From a virus, in the IMG/VR virus record IMGVR_UViG_3300050014_000823, positions 1 through 64,000 of that record: DNA of 64,000 bases; one strand, given 5' to 3'. The position numbers and the translations under genes were made by a program. Positions 1 to 7,779 of the stretch are shown here, one piece after another; positions within the stretch are counted from its first letter, which is position 1, and every line of letters begins with the position of its first letter. Below the pieces are notes generated by a model, which made no database searches, was not told where the DNA came from, and was given only the letters and a program-made list of their open reading frames with translations.

Positions 1-2
1 CA

Positions 3-326
3 CGATTGAGTAAAAGTATTCGTGCTTCGATTGGTACTTGGAATTGGAAGTATTGGTTAAAGAGACTTGAAATGCAGTGTGAATTAAACCGTGTTTCGTT
101 CAGAACTGTTAGTCCTTATTATACCAGTACGACCTGTCCAGCATGTGGTCATTCCAATCGGGGGAACCGAAATGGAGAGAAGTTCTTATGTCAGAATTGT
201 GGTCACGCTGACAACGCAGATGTTAATGCAGGTAAGAACATTTTGAATCGGTTTCTCACGGGACAATACGGTGCTCGTTACAAACAGGAAAATCAAGAGA
301 ATTTAGTTGTTACTAATTTTTTGTAG
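3..326 (+). CDS. tnpB: TnpB-like RNA-guided nuclease, C-terminal part (partial at left edge)
   Basis: The frame is open to the window edge, so only the C-terminal part is seen. It carries the TnpB/OrfB zinc ribbon (CPAC and CQNC pairs) followed by ADVNAGKNI, which in this family holds the last RuvC catalytic aspartate. TnpB proteins are omega-RNA-guided nucleases of IS200/IS605 elements. No transposase TnpA is visible. The stop is TAG, and the frame continues in register into the next ORF, so suppression would fuse the two products. Confidence 0.85.
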   Translation, partial: RLSKSIRASIGTWNWKYWLKRLEMQCELNRVSFRTVSPYYTSTTCPACGHSNRGNRNGEKFLCQNCGHADNADVNAGKNILNRFLTGQYGARYKQENQENLVVTNFL

Positions 327-332
327 ATTTTT

Positions 333-566
333 ATGAACGGTCATTATGGTTTCTCTCTTGGTAATCCAATTATTCCCGAATGGTGTAAAATTATCGACAA
401 AATATTGGAACTATGTGTTGCAACTGACCCTGAGTTTCAAATATGTCAAGTAAAAATCAAATTCGGCACAGTACATTTCAATGTTCATAGTGAAATTATT
501 GAAGATTGTCACGATGTGGATAGGTTGATAATGAGCACATTATTTGACCGAGCATTAATTTATTGA
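333..566 (+). CDS. hypothetical protein, 77 aa
   Basis: I do not recognise this small protein. It begins six bases after the TAG stop of the TnpB gene and is in the same reading frame, so it could be a separate gene or a suppression-dependent extension. It has several Cys and His residues but no clear metal motif. It ends just before an ECF-type promoter. Confidence 0.55.
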   Translation: MNGHYGFSLGNPIIPEWCKIIDKILELCVATDPEFQICQVKIKFGTVHFNVHSEIIEDCHDVDRLIMSTLFDRALIY

Positions 567-573
567 CTTTTTT

Positions 574-602
574 GTAACATTTTTTGAGCATTTACGTATA
601 AT
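574..602 (+). promoter_or_regulatory. ECF-type phage promoter
   Basis: GTAACATTT (574-582) and ACGTATAAT (594-602) are at the standard spacing. The ATG of the next gene lies six bases after the -10 box, so the transcript is probably leaderless. Confidence 0.8.
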
Positions 603-607
603 CACGT

Positions 608-892
608 ATGAAAAAGTTACCAATCATAGAAATCACCGAACTATTCCTGGTCAAATCAGGATGGGATAGGACATTCGTTGGTCAGATAATCAGAGAAACT
701 GACGAAGATGGTCTATCAACTGTCCGTGGCAACGTTGTTGTTAACGAAGGAATGATTTGGAGTGCTGCAAACACGCAGGACGAACTTGGAAATAATCTTG
801 ACGATATTTGTACAATGAAACTCGACATGAACCTTCACGATAATGTTGGTGTCAGAACTGTTGTGGCAAATACAGCATTTTTTATGAATTAA
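608..892 (+). CDS. hypothetical protein, 94 aa
   Basis: No family is recognised. The start ATG lies where transcription from the promoter at 574-602 should begin, which suggests a leaderless mRNA. The next gene starts on the base after the TAA stop, so the two are probably co-translated. Confidence 0.7.
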   Translation: MKKLPIIEITELFLVKSGWDRTFVGQIIRETDEDGLSTVRGNVVVNEGMIWSAANTQDELGNNLDDICTMKLDMNLHDNVGVRTVVANTAFFMN

Positions 893-1162
893 ATGAAAGA
901 TTTTGAATTACTCAAGCGTACTTATCCAGTCAGTGAATTTGACCGTCCTTGTGATGGTTACGATTATATTTTAAAGAATAGTACTGAGGAAGAAAGACTG
1001 GAATGGGGAGTTAAAATGGATGAGTTGCAGAGGGTAATTAAGACAGGCGAAAAGTATATGTATCAAGTGGCAAGAGAAGGACAGTCATTCAGAACCATGT
1101 ATTTATGCTTTACAAATTATGCGATAATAAGAAAATATATATTCAAACTGGAAGATGAGTAA
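893..1162 (+). CDS. hypothetical protein, 89 aa
   Basis: No family is recognised. The protein is acidic and mainly helical in appearance, without membrane segments. It abuts the upstream gene and overlaps the next start by eight bases, as in a small operon driven from 574-602. Confidence 0.7.
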   Translation: MKDFELLKRTYPVSEFDRPCDGYDYILKNSTEEERLEWGVKMDELQRVIKTGEKYMYQVAREGQSFRTMYLCFTNYAIIRKYIFKLEDE

Positions 1163-1340
1163 CACTGATGAAAGATATCGACAATATGTCGATAACTGCA
1201 AGAAGCAACCCCGCAGCTTTGGAGATTGGCTGAGAGTCACAACTATGTTTATACATCATCGTGAAATCATTAGACCTATGATAATTTGGTGGCAAGATTT
1301 AAGAAAAACAGAAGGACTTCCAAATCCCAAATTAAGATGA
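1155..1340 (+). CDS. hypothetical protein, 61 aa
   Basis: A short basic protein with an aromatic, hydrophobic central stretch around residues 30-46. No family is recognised. It overlaps the preceding gene and is the last coding gene before the tRNA. Confidence 0.6.
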   Translation: MSNTDERYRQYVDNCKKQPRSFGDWLRVTTMFIHHREIIRPMIIWWQDLRKTEGLPNPKLR

Positions 1341-1379
1341 AACCGAAAAACAACATAAAACTTTACGATACCGTAAGAT

Positions 1380-1452
1380 GCTTCCGTGACTGAATGGTTA
1401 AGGTGTCAGACTCTAAATCTGATTTGTGCAGGTTCGATTCCTGTCGGAAGTA
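1380..1452 (+). tRNA. tRNA with CUA anticodon (amber suppressor)
   Basis: A full cloverleaf can be drawn. The acceptor is GCTTCCG with CGGAAGT (first pair G-U). The D-arm contains GG. The anticodon stem is TCAGA/TCTGA around the loop CTCTAAA, which gives anticodon CTA. The variable loop is five bases and the T-arm is GCAGG-TTCGATT-CCTGT, with discriminator A. CCA is not encoded. A CUA anticodon reads UAG stop codons. The anticodon arm resembles that of the classical supF tRNA. The amino acid it carries cannot be read from sequence. The next gene contains an in-frame TAG at codon 3. Confidence 0.92.
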
Positions 1453-1514
1453 CAAAAATAATTGATAATTTGCTTGGAGATTAAAAATATTGTAGTAATT
1501 TTGCTCGTCATACA

Positions 1515-1523
1515 GTATTTATA
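1515..1523 (+). promoter_or_regulatory. GTATTTATA motif, putative late promoter
   Basis: An exact copy of the second recurrent promoter-like motif lies 36 bases upstream of the peptidyl-tRNA hydrolase ATG. Confidence 0.5.
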
Positions 1524-1559
1524 TATCTACGACAATTATTAACAATTAAATTTACGATT

Positions 1560-1910
1560 ATGAAGTAGGTTAAATTAGTAACAGTAACAAGAAAAGACCT
1601 GGATGCAGGTTACCAATTAGCGCAGACTATACACAGTAGTAGTCGATTTGCGTATCATTATCCCGAACTACATCGGGAATGGATTGAAAAATCCGAATAT
1701 GTTGTATCACTTTCCGTGGACAACGAAGAATCCCTCAATGACCTTTATAACAAATTAAAAAGCAATGGTGCTATTGTTGTGGCTTTTCATGAGCCAGACA
1801 TACAGGACCAGTTGACTTCTATTTGCTATTATGGTACGCCAGTAATGCGTAAGCATACGCAGAAGTTAGACTTAGCACTCAAAGAAGTTGAAGTCGCAAC
1901 TAAAAATTAA
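1560..1910 (+). CDS. PTH2-family peptidyl-tRNA hydrolase with in-frame TAG at codon 3
   Basis: The product would release tRNA from peptidyl-tRNAs that drop off ribosomes. The frame reads Met-Lys-TAG and then a PTH2-like sequence: KLVTVTRKDL, an AQ..H segment, FHEPDIQDQLTSI and a C-terminal LDLAL. After the TAG no ATG, GTG or TTG occurs until GTG at 1716, which would delete the conserved N-terminal half including the RKDL and AQ..H regions. Making the whole protein therefore appears to require initiation at 1560 and reading through TAG, presumably by the CUA tRNA encoded just upstream. An alternative is a non-canonical start after the TAG. The family assignment is from motif memory. The readthrough is inferred. 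Confidence 0.8.
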
Positions 1911-1932
1911 ACCCGCAATTAAATTTAAGACC

Positions 1933-1968
1933 ATGAAGCCATACTTATAGATTATCCGACCCCCATAA
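1933..1968 (+). other. mini-ORF with internal TAG
   Basis: ATG AAG CCA TAC TTA is followed by TAG and, five codons later, by TAA. The leader (AATTAAATTTAAG before the ATG) is very like that of the peptidyl-tRNA hydrolase gene. It may be a minigene or regulatory leader peptide, or chance. Confidence 0.25.
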
Positions 1969-1993
1969 TGGTGTGATTATTACCGAATTCGCA

Positions 1994-2010
1994 ATTCGCA
2001 AATTGCGAAT
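1994..2010. promoter_or_regulatory. perfect 17-bp dyad, possible operator
   Basis: ATTCGCAA-A-TTGCGAAT is a perfect palindrome about an A, preceded by an overlapping direct copy of ATTCGCAA at 1987-1994. It lies in the non-coding leader of the gene at 2079. Confidence 0.4.
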
Positions 2011-2078
2011 CAACCACAAAATCAATAAATTACACGATAAATTAACAATAATTAACAAATAAATAAATTTACACCAAT

Positions 2079-2519
2079 ATGGAAACAACAGTAAAATCAA
2101 CAAAAATGACATCACACGATAGTGCTGATTTAATTAAAGGTATTGAAACCGCCTTAGACGTAGTTCTTGAAAAGGTTACAGAAGAAGATTGGAATCTTCC
2201 ACTCATTAGTATTGACGACAAAAACTTAAATGCAAGAGTCATTCACATGACCTTAAACCAGAGAAAGAAATTAAAAAATAAACTCAATGGTTGTATATAT
2301 AAGAAGAGTCTGAGAGCAATAAACACCTTCTTACATTTCTTACACAGACATGTGCTTGAAGAAAAAACTCCTGCTCCGGAAGTCCGTATTTCTGAGAAGG
2401 AAGTTAAAATCCAAGCAACTCGTAAGAAATACGTGGAAGCACGAAACCTTGCAATAAAATTGTACAAGGAATATAAGGACGAAAAGGGCGATTTTTACAA
2501 AAAGAAAATGGCTAAATAA
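2079..2519 (+). CDS. hypothetical protein, 146 aa
   Basis: No family is recognised. The protein looks all-helical, with a long charged Lys/Glu-rich C-terminal half (residues about 100-146) that could be a coiled coil. It is followed by a strong intrinsic terminator, so it is the end of a transcription unit. Confidence 0.75.
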   Translation: METTVKSTKMTSHDSADLIKGIETALDVVLEKVTEEDWNLPLISIDDKNLNARVIHMTLNQRKKLKNKLNGCIYKKSLRAINTFLHFLHRHVLEEKTPAPEVRISEKEVKIQATRKKYVEARNLAIKLYKEYKDEKGDFYKKKMAK

Positions 2520-2523
2520 TAAT

Positions 2524-2554
2524 AAAGGGGGAAAATATTAATCCCCCTTTTTTT
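2524..2554 (+). terminator. intrinsic terminator
   Basis: The stem AAAGGGGGA / TCCCCCTTT is followed by a run of T. Confidence 0.88.
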
Positions 2555-2624
2555 ATTTTTCCTTGCATATTTACTACGGATTGTGTAGTTTTACGCAAAA
2601 TAATTTTATTTTAAAAACCGAATA

Positions 2625-3077
2625 ATGTCAGGTACTACAATTCAAACCGATAATGACCGTGGAGTAATTTTCACACCAAAAGAAGAAATAAGTGTAAAGT
2701 CAGTATTGACTCCCGAAGAATTACAAGCAAAGTTACCTAAAGACGTAGAACTCCTTGAGAGTGATGCCGAAGTCGAAGGTAAATTAATGGATGGTATGGA
2801 AGAACTTGCTAAAGACCTCACGGATGAGGAAAAGAAAGCCATTTACATTCAACAATTAAAAGAGTCTCACATAAGATTCAAACCAATTAAACATGGCGTT
2901 ACGAAAAGTGTTGTTGTTGGTACAGAACCTACGTTCTATGGTAGAAAACGTGTTCTGAGAAGCAAAGGAATTATAACAAATGTAACAACCAATCAGTTCG
3001 ATGCAGATTATCGTAAGAAGCGTCAACGTAAAAATAAAATGGCGAAAGCCAGCCGAAGGTTAGCACACAAAAAGTAA
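2625..3077 (+). CDS. hypothetical protein with basic C-terminus, 150 aa
   Basis: No family is recognised. The first 90 residues are acidic. The last 30 are strongly basic (RKKRQRKNK, then ASRRLAHKK), which suggests nucleic-acid binding or internal packing. Its TAA overlaps the ATG of the next gene (TAATG), so the two are probably translationally coupled. Confidence 0.75.
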   Translation: MSGTTIQTDNDRGVIFTPKEEISVKSVLTPEELQAKLPKDVELLESDAEVEGKLMDGMEELAKDLTDEEKKAIYIQQLKESHIRFKPIKHGVTKSVVVGTEPTFYGRKRVLRSKGIITNVTTNQFDADYRKKRQRKNKMAKASRRLAHKK

Positions 3078-3865
3078 TGGGTGACAATACAGGATATTCC
3101 TTAGAAGGAAACGGTATGGACTTATCTAAATTAGGTCCAAACGGCAACTATTTTGCAGGTTCTGCAATAACAACCACATTCAATACAAACTACATGCAGG
3201 TCATTCCTAATAGTCACTATTATAGTGATTTAAATCAGTTGGTAACATACCTTGGCTATATACAAAGTTCGGGTAATCAATGGTATACTGCTTGGAGTGC
3301 AGAAGTCGAACAACTTATCATCGGCTTAGAAAATACAATCAAAAATGGTTATAAAATTAAAATGGTTGGTGATTCGGAACTTGATTTTAACGAAAGACCG
3401 TATCATGTTTTTATGTCAGTTGAAAGTATGATTGCTTTTATTAAGGATGTTGATATTAGTGCTGATTATAATGCCAATGAATTTTTAAAAGACTTTATCA
3501 TTGCGATTGAGAATACTAAAAAAAGTGGATATAATTTAACAAACGGATTAAAAATGGAAAGAAAAGAGATTTACAACCGTCTTGATGGCGAAAGAGATTA
3601 TCAGGACAAAAATTGGGGTTCACGCAGACAAATGGACGGAACACCTGATGAAGAAAAACCAGTTGCTGAGTGGATTAACTACATAGAATATCACTTGGCA
3701 AAAGCTAAAGAAAAAGTATATCATCTTGATACAGGTGGTGCTACTGATGAGTTACGTAAAGTTGCTGCACTTGCAGTACGTGCAATGGAAATTCACGGTT
3801 GTCCCCCAAGAGGCGGTACACCTGTTGTTGGTGGTGAGAAGCCATCGTGCGATTGCAAAAAATAA
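3077..3865 (+). CDS. hypothetical protein with a DUF550-like C-terminal segment, 262 aa
   Basis: The C-terminal third (about residues 195-245) contains an EWINYIEYHL stretch followed by ELRKVAALAVRAME, which resembles the DUF550-type domain found in many phage proteins. The N-terminal two thirds is not recognised. The last residues are Cys-rich and may bind a metal. It is the second gene of a string running from 2625 to about 4563. Confidence 0.75.
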   Translation: MGDNTGYSLEGNGMDLSKLGPNGNYFAGSAITTTFNTNYMQVIPNSHYYSDLNQLVTYLGYIQSSGNQWYTAWSAEVEQLIIGLENTIKNGYKIKMVGDSELDFNERPYHVFMSVESMIAFIKDVDISADYNANEFLKDFIIAIENTKKSGYNLTNGLKMERKEIYNRLDGERDYQDKNWGSRRQMDGTPDEEKPVAEWINYIEYHLAKAKEKVYHLDTGGATDELRKVAALAVRAMEIHGCPPRGGTPVVGGEKPSCDCKK

Positions 3866-3884
3866 TATTACAATAACGGAAAAA

Positions 3885-4001
3885 ATGACAAAATTCTGGA
3901 AAACACTTGGCGTGATATTCGAATGGATTATGAATATCATATTTGCTGCCATACTTTTTGGTGGCGGTGCATGGTGCATATGGGAAATGTTTATTAAGTA
4001 A
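3885..4001 (+). CDS. small membrane protein, 38 aa
   Basis: One hydrophobic helix fills residues 9-33 and is followed by a short polar end. The stop TAA overlaps the next ATG. The tiny size and the tight coupling on both sides support a real gene. Confidence 0.6.
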   Translation: MTKFWKTLGVIFEWIMNIIFAAILFGGGAWCIWEMFIK

Positions 4002-4366
4002 TGGAACAACTTGTTGACTTAAATAATACGTTCTGGGATAGACTTCAAGAATACGTGACTGACTTACGTGTAGATGCACGATGGGTATTACGTGGACTTA
4101 CTGACAAAAAATCTTATGGTTCACTGAGAATCGTGTCACATCCGGACTTACCGCCTGGACAACTTCGTGCATTCTTCACGTATGTTATGACCATTAAACC
4201 TAAGACTAAGGAACAGAAACTCAAGGCGATTGAGGACTACCAAATGGAAATAACCGAAATGGAAGTTTACTCGATTAACGATGACATTAAGACCGAAACA
4301 CAGACTTATGTAGCACCATTTAAGGAACTTGAAGAAATGTTCGGTGTAAAAGTATTTGGAAAATGA
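4001..4366 (+). CDS. hypothetical protein, 121 aa
   Basis: No family is recognised. It looks like a soluble mixed alpha/beta protein with an acidic C-terminal half. It overlaps the small membrane protein gene by one base and the next gene by four bases (ATGA), which indicates operon organisation. Confidence 0.75.
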   Translation: MEQLVDLNNTFWDRLQEYVTDLRVDARWVLRGLTDKKSYGSLRIVSHPDLPPGQLRAFFTYVMTIKPKTKEQKLKAIEDYQMEITEMEVYSINDDIKTETQTYVAPFKELEEMFGVKVFGK

Positions 4367-4563
4367 AAAAAGAAATAGTAGAACTACTTGTCGATAACAC
4401 GGGTGTTTCAACAGAGCAAGCAACTATTATTGCAAGAAAAATAGATAGACTTTATAAGCAGAGTCATATAGACCTACTTAAAGAATTTATCGAACACCCA
4501 ACTAAGCCGGGTTATAAGCGACATGATATTCTCGATAGAATCAAAAAGTTAGAAAATAAATAA
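4363..4563 (+). CDS. hypothetical protein, 66 aa
   Basis: A small helical protein. The N-terminal segment, including STEQATIIARKIDRLY, looks like a UBA- or helix-bundle-type fold, but no assignment is made. It is coupled to the preceding gene by an ATGA overlap. Confidence 0.65.
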   Translation: MKKEIVELLVDNTGVSTEQATIIARKIDRLYKQSHIDLLKEFIEHPTKPGYKRHDILDRIKKLENK

Positions 4564-4577
4564 TAAAACAGAATAAA

Positions 4578-5489
4578 ATGGCAAAAAAAGAGAACGATTT
4601 AGTAAAAGAAGTATTAATGGAAAATCAAGAAAAAAAGGAAAAAGAAAAGGACTACAGTGCTGTTACAGGCAAGGGTGGTGGCTTACGCTTTAACAAAGGT
4701 AAACTGAGATACGACTTGGTTGAACCACGAGCATTTGAAGACTTCGTTCAGGTGCTTACCGATGGTGCAAACAAGTACTTCGACAGAAACTGGGAACGTG
4801 GTTTATCATGGACCTCAGTTCTGGCTTCACTTAAAAGGCACTTGGCTGCCATTGAAAAAGGTGAAGACTATGATAAGGAAAGTGGTCGCTTACATATTGC
4901 TCACGCAGCTTGTAACGTACATTTTCTCAATGCATTCTACTATAGCTTTCCACAGGGTGACGACAGACCTAAAAGGTTCTTAAACATCCCTAAAATCGGT
5001 CTGGACATTGATGGAGTGCTCGCTGATTGGACAGGTGGATGGGCAAAAATTTATCCCGAAGTTTCAGCAACACCATATTCTTGGTATTTTGACAGAGTTG
5101 TTGGTAAGCGTTTCAAAGCAATGGAAGCTGCAGGAACTCTCGATGAATTCTATATGAATCTTGAACCTCTGATGCAAGCAAAAGACTTAACTTTCGAGCC
5201 ACACTGCTATATTACATCACGTCCTGTTTCACAAGAAATCTCAGAACAATGGTTGGATAAACACGGATTTCCGTCAAGACATGTTCACAGTATTCAGATG
5301 GGTGAAAGTAAAGTGGATGTAGCCAAAGCTGCAGGTGTTGAAATATTTATTGACGATTCATACGAAAATTTTGTTGCCTTAAACAACGCAGGTATATGTA
5401 CATACCTGTACACAGCATCTTGGAATACCAAACATGATGTTGGTCATCTTAGGCTTAACTCGCTGAATGACTTGCCGTTGCTGAAGTAA
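4578..5489 (+). CDS. dATP/dGTP diphosphohydrolase domain fused to HAD 5'-nucleotidase domain, 303 aa
   Basis: Residues about 33-130 match the dATP/dGTP diphosphohydrolase N-terminal (MazZ-type) domain: GLRFNKGKLRYDL, a Trp-Glu-Arg-Gly segment, and the helix with LHIAHAACN. Residues about 138-303 are a HAD phosphatase of the 5'(3')-deoxyribonucleotidase type. Motif I is GLDIDGVLADW (nucleophile and acid/base Asp) and the late acidic motif is IFIDDS. Together they could convert a dNTP to dNMP and then to the nucleoside. MazZ supplies the 2-aminoadenine pathway in Z-DNA phages, but PurZ and DatZ are not seen here, so a general role in dNTP pool control is equally possible. Confidence 0.85.
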   Translation: MAKKENDLVKEVLMENQEKKEKEKDYSAVTGKGGGLRFNKGKLRYDLVEPRAFEDFVQVLTDGANKYFDRNWERGLSWTSVLASLKRHLAAIEKGEDYDKESGRLHIAHAACNVHFLNAFYYSFPQGDDRPKRFLNIPKIGLDIDGVLADWTGGWAKIYPEVSATPYSWYFDRVVGKRFKAMEAAGTLDEFYMNLEPLMQAKDLTFEPHCYITSRPVSQEISEQWLDKHGFPSRHVHSIQMGESKVDVAKAAGVEIFIDDSYENFVALNNAGICTYLYTASWNTKHDVGHLRLNSLNDLPLLK

Positions 5490-5523
5490 AAAATTTGCAT
5501 GTTTTTTGTAGTAATTATAGACT

Positions 5524-5558
5524 AACCGTCATTTGTGAGTATTTATAAATGACGGTTA
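5524..5558 (+). terminator. hairpin terminator with promoter motif in its loop
   Basis: The stem AACCGTCATTT / AAATGACGGTT encloses a loop that contains GTATTTATA. A T/A-rich tract follows. Confidence 0.7.
5539..5547 (+). promoter_or_regulatory. GTATTTATA motif, putative late promoter
   Basis: An exact motif copy lies in the loop of the hairpin at 5524-5558, 30 bases upstream of the gene at 5578. Confidence 0.55.
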
Positions 5559-5577
5559 TTATATATAAAGCAAAATC

Positions 5578-6066
5578 ATGGGAAATATTTTTGAAGACAT
5601 AGTTCAGGACGTTGAGGTAAAGCCAAGTAAATCAAAACTTGTACTTAAATGGGTTGTTAGAATAGCGATACTGCTAATTTGTGGTGCATTTGTATTTGGT
5701 CAACTCAAAATAAAGAGTATGAACAAAGTAAATACTTTTGAAAAATCACTACAAGAAAATACTGAAGCAATTAAAGATTTAAACAAAAAGACAGAAGAGG
5801 GTTTTAAGGCGGTTAATGGTAGAATAGATAAGGCATATGATGATGGAAACAAGGTGTTTAACGATTGGACCATATTCAACAAAGACCAACTTAAAATGGT
5901 TATAGACTACGGGCAGACAAATAAAGAAATGTTGAAAAGAATGCTTGATTTAAATGTTACAGAAAAAACCAAATCTGTTGAAAATCAGGTTGAACAAGCA
6001 AAAAAGGACACAAGTACTTACAATTCAAGAATTATTGTAAAGCCAGTTATTAATCCAAAGAAATAA
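5578..6066 (+). CDS. membrane-anchored coiled-coil protein, 162 aa
   Basis: A single transmembrane helix at about residues 24-44 follows a short Lys-rich cytoplasmic start. The rest is a long polar helix with heptad-like spacing (about 50-150). This is the layout of spanin-like or envelope-anchored phage proteins, but no family is recognised. It is preceded by its own putative late promoter. Confidence 0.75.
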   Translation: MGNIFEDIVQDVEVKPSKSKLVLKWVVRIAILLICGAFVFGQLKIKSMNKVNTFEKSLQENTEAIKDLNKKTEEGFKAVNGRIDKAYDDGNKVFNDWTIFNKDQLKMVIDYGQTNKEMLKRMLDLNVTEKTKSVENQVEQAKKDTSTYNSRIIVKPVINPKK

Positions 6067-6070
6067 TTTT

Positions 6071-6397
6071 ATGCCAGTTACACCGAGAGAGTATAGTAAG
6101 GAAACATTTTTAACTTTCTTACATAAGAATAATGTTTCCGATAGTATTGTGAATAAATTTATGCAGTTGCCGGAAAAGGTTACAAAAAGAGGTAAAGAAT
6201 TTAAATTGTTCATATCGTCAACATGGTACGATACTGGTAAGACATATTATAACTTCGAACTTAATTATTACTCAGAAGAACTTGTCGAGTATTTATTTAC
6301 CTATAAAGTATTTGACGATGTGGAGAGAAGTATTAATTTTTTGCTTTGTGAATTAATAAATAAACACTATATTGCAAAACCAGAACACTGTAAGTAA
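6071..6397 (+). CDS. hypothetical protein, 108 aa
   Basis: No family is recognised. It is rich in Tyr and Phe and looks like a small globular protein. Its stop codon overlaps the start of the phosphoesterase gene by one base, so the two are probably translated together. Confidence 0.7.
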   Translation: MPVTPREYSKETFLTFLHKNNVSDSIVNKFMQLPEKVTKRGKEFKLFISSTWYDTGKTYYNFELNYYSEELVEYLFTYKVFDDVERSINFLLCELINKHYIAKPEHCK

Positions 6398-7026
6398 TGA
6401 AAATTTGTATAATATCGGACACGCACAATAAGCACAAGCGTTTAGGTCAACTACCTATTGCTGATATGATTATTCATTGTGGTGACTTTACTTCAATAGG
6501 TCAAAGCCATGAGATTCAAAATTTCATGGGATGGTATAGTCATTTGCCGTTTAAATACAAACTTATTATTGCAGGAAATCACGATTGGTTGTTTGAAAGA
6601 AATCGTTTAATTGCAATGGAAAAAGTGCCTGAGAATGTAACATACTTAGAAGACTCAGGTATAGAAATCGAAGGTATTAAGTTCTGGGGAACTCCCGTAC
6701 AACTACCGTTTAATAATTGGGCATTTAATCGTCCGGAAGAAAAAATTAAACAGCATTGGGAAGCAATACCAGATGATACTGATGTGCTTATAACACACGG
6801 ACCACCAAACAGTATTTTTGACTGGAGCATATACGATAAAATTCACACAGGTTCACCATCGTTATATTTCGAAGTACTGAACAGAATTAAGCCTAAATTG
6901 CATTGCTTTGGTCACATCCACGGTGGCTATGGAATTAAGGTAATTGAGAATACTACCTTCATTAATGCCTCAAATCTCGATGAAGATTACATGTGTGTGA
7001 ATGCACCAGTTTTATTCGAAATATAA
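6397..7026 (+). CDS. calcineurin-like metallophosphoesterase, 209 aa
   Basis: The metal-binding motifs of the metallophosphoesterase superfamily are all present in order: SDTH (D8, H10), HCGD (D30), GNHD (61-63), a THGPP segment and CFGHIHGG near the C-terminus. Such enzymes hydrolyse phosphodiesters or phosphomonoesters with two metal ions. The substrate cannot be inferred. Phage members have been linked to cyclic-nucleotide or RNA 2',3'-phosphate chemistry. It is followed by an intrinsic terminator. Confidence 0.88.
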   Translation: MKICIISDTHNKHKRLGQLPIADMIIHCGDFTSIGQSHEIQNFMGWYSHLPFKYKLIIAGNHDWLFERNRLIAMEKVPENVTYLEDSGIEIEGIKFWGTPVQLPFNNWAFNRPEEKIKQHWEAIPDDTDVLITHGPPNSIFDWSIYDKIHTGSPSLYFEVLNRIKPKLHCFGHIHGGYGIKVIENTTFINASNLDEDYMCVNAPVLFEI

Positions 7027-7054
7027 AAAGTCAGATGCGTCTGACTTTTTTGTT
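7025..7054 (+). terminator. intrinsic terminator
   Basis: The perfect stem AAAAAGTCAGA / TCTGACTTTTT has a four-base loop and a T tract. Confidence 0.88.
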
Positions 7055-7064
7055 TTAATCCTGA

Positions 7065-7073
7065 CTATTTATA
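7065..7073 (+). promoter_or_regulatory. CTATTTATA motif, putative late promoter
   Basis: One mismatch to GTATTTATA, only three bases before the ATG at 7077. Confidence 0.45.
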
Positions 7074-7076
7074 GTT

Positions 7077-7697
7077 ATGAAATCAGTTAATCGTATTATT
7101 AAAGAGGAAGTCCGAAGATATTTAAAAGAATCTGACGAAGACATAGATTGGGATTTATACGAAAAACTCGATGATGTAAAGCGTGAGGTTCTTGATGGAT
7201 TTCTTAGAGACAGAGAAAAGGGAATAAAACAACAACCCTGGCAATTAGTGCCATTTGCAAGACTTAAGAAAATTTGGGAAGACTTTATGAACTACGGTGT
7301 TGTCAGAGATACCCGTGGCTTGGAAATGATTGAAGACATAATTCAGACCAACATTTTAAAACTTTACGTAAACACCGAATTATCGGGACATTCAGAAGCA
7401 GACCCGGCAGATGACTTTGAAGAATATGGTTATACCGACCAAGACAAAGAAGACTTTTATAGCTATATTGATAAAATCAGTGACTATGCTTTCAATGACT
7501 TTGGCGGCAGAAGATTAGGACTAACAACATTACTCGGTCAACTCAGAAAAGCACGTACACCCGAAGAAAAACTTCCAATTCTCGACCAAATATTAAACGT
7601 TGTTCACCAGACATCTGACTTAGCATCATACTTTGTAGAAGGTGGTTCATCGGCATTGAGCCAATTAAGCGGTAGTCCGTCTCAAGTACCTGCATAA
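7077..7697 (+). CDS. hypothetical protein with IIKEE N-terminal leader, 206 aa
   Basis: The start, MKSVNRIIKEEVRRYLKE, is a short amphipathic helix ending in Glu. Two other genes here (13389 and 29375) begin with a similar (I/L)IKEE segment. It resembles capsid-targeting leaders cleaved by the prohead protease in T4-like phages, so the protein may be packaged in the capsid. That role is inferred. The rest is acidic, helical and unrecognised. Confidence 0.75.
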   Translation: MKSVNRIIKEEVRRYLKESDEDIDWDLYEKLDDVKREVLDGFLRDREKGIKQQPWQLVPFARLKKIWEDFMNYGVVRDTRGLEMIEDIIQTNILKLYVNTELSGHSEADPADDFEEYGYTDQDKEDFYSYIDKISDYAFNDFGGRRLGLTTLLGQLRKARTPEEKLPILDQILNVVHQTSDLASYFVEGGSSALSQLSGSPSQVPA

Positions 7698-7735
7698 AAA
7701 TATTAAATAAATCTTGTCTTTTCGAAAACTTCGTC

Positions 7736-7744
7736 CTATTTATG
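7736..7744 (+). promoter_or_regulatory. CTATTTATG, weak late-promoter-like motif
   Basis: Two mismatches to GTATTTATA, 35 bases before the ATG at 7780. Confidence 0.3.
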
Positions 7745-7779
7745 GTAAAAAATTACTTTTACATAAATTCACGATTTAC

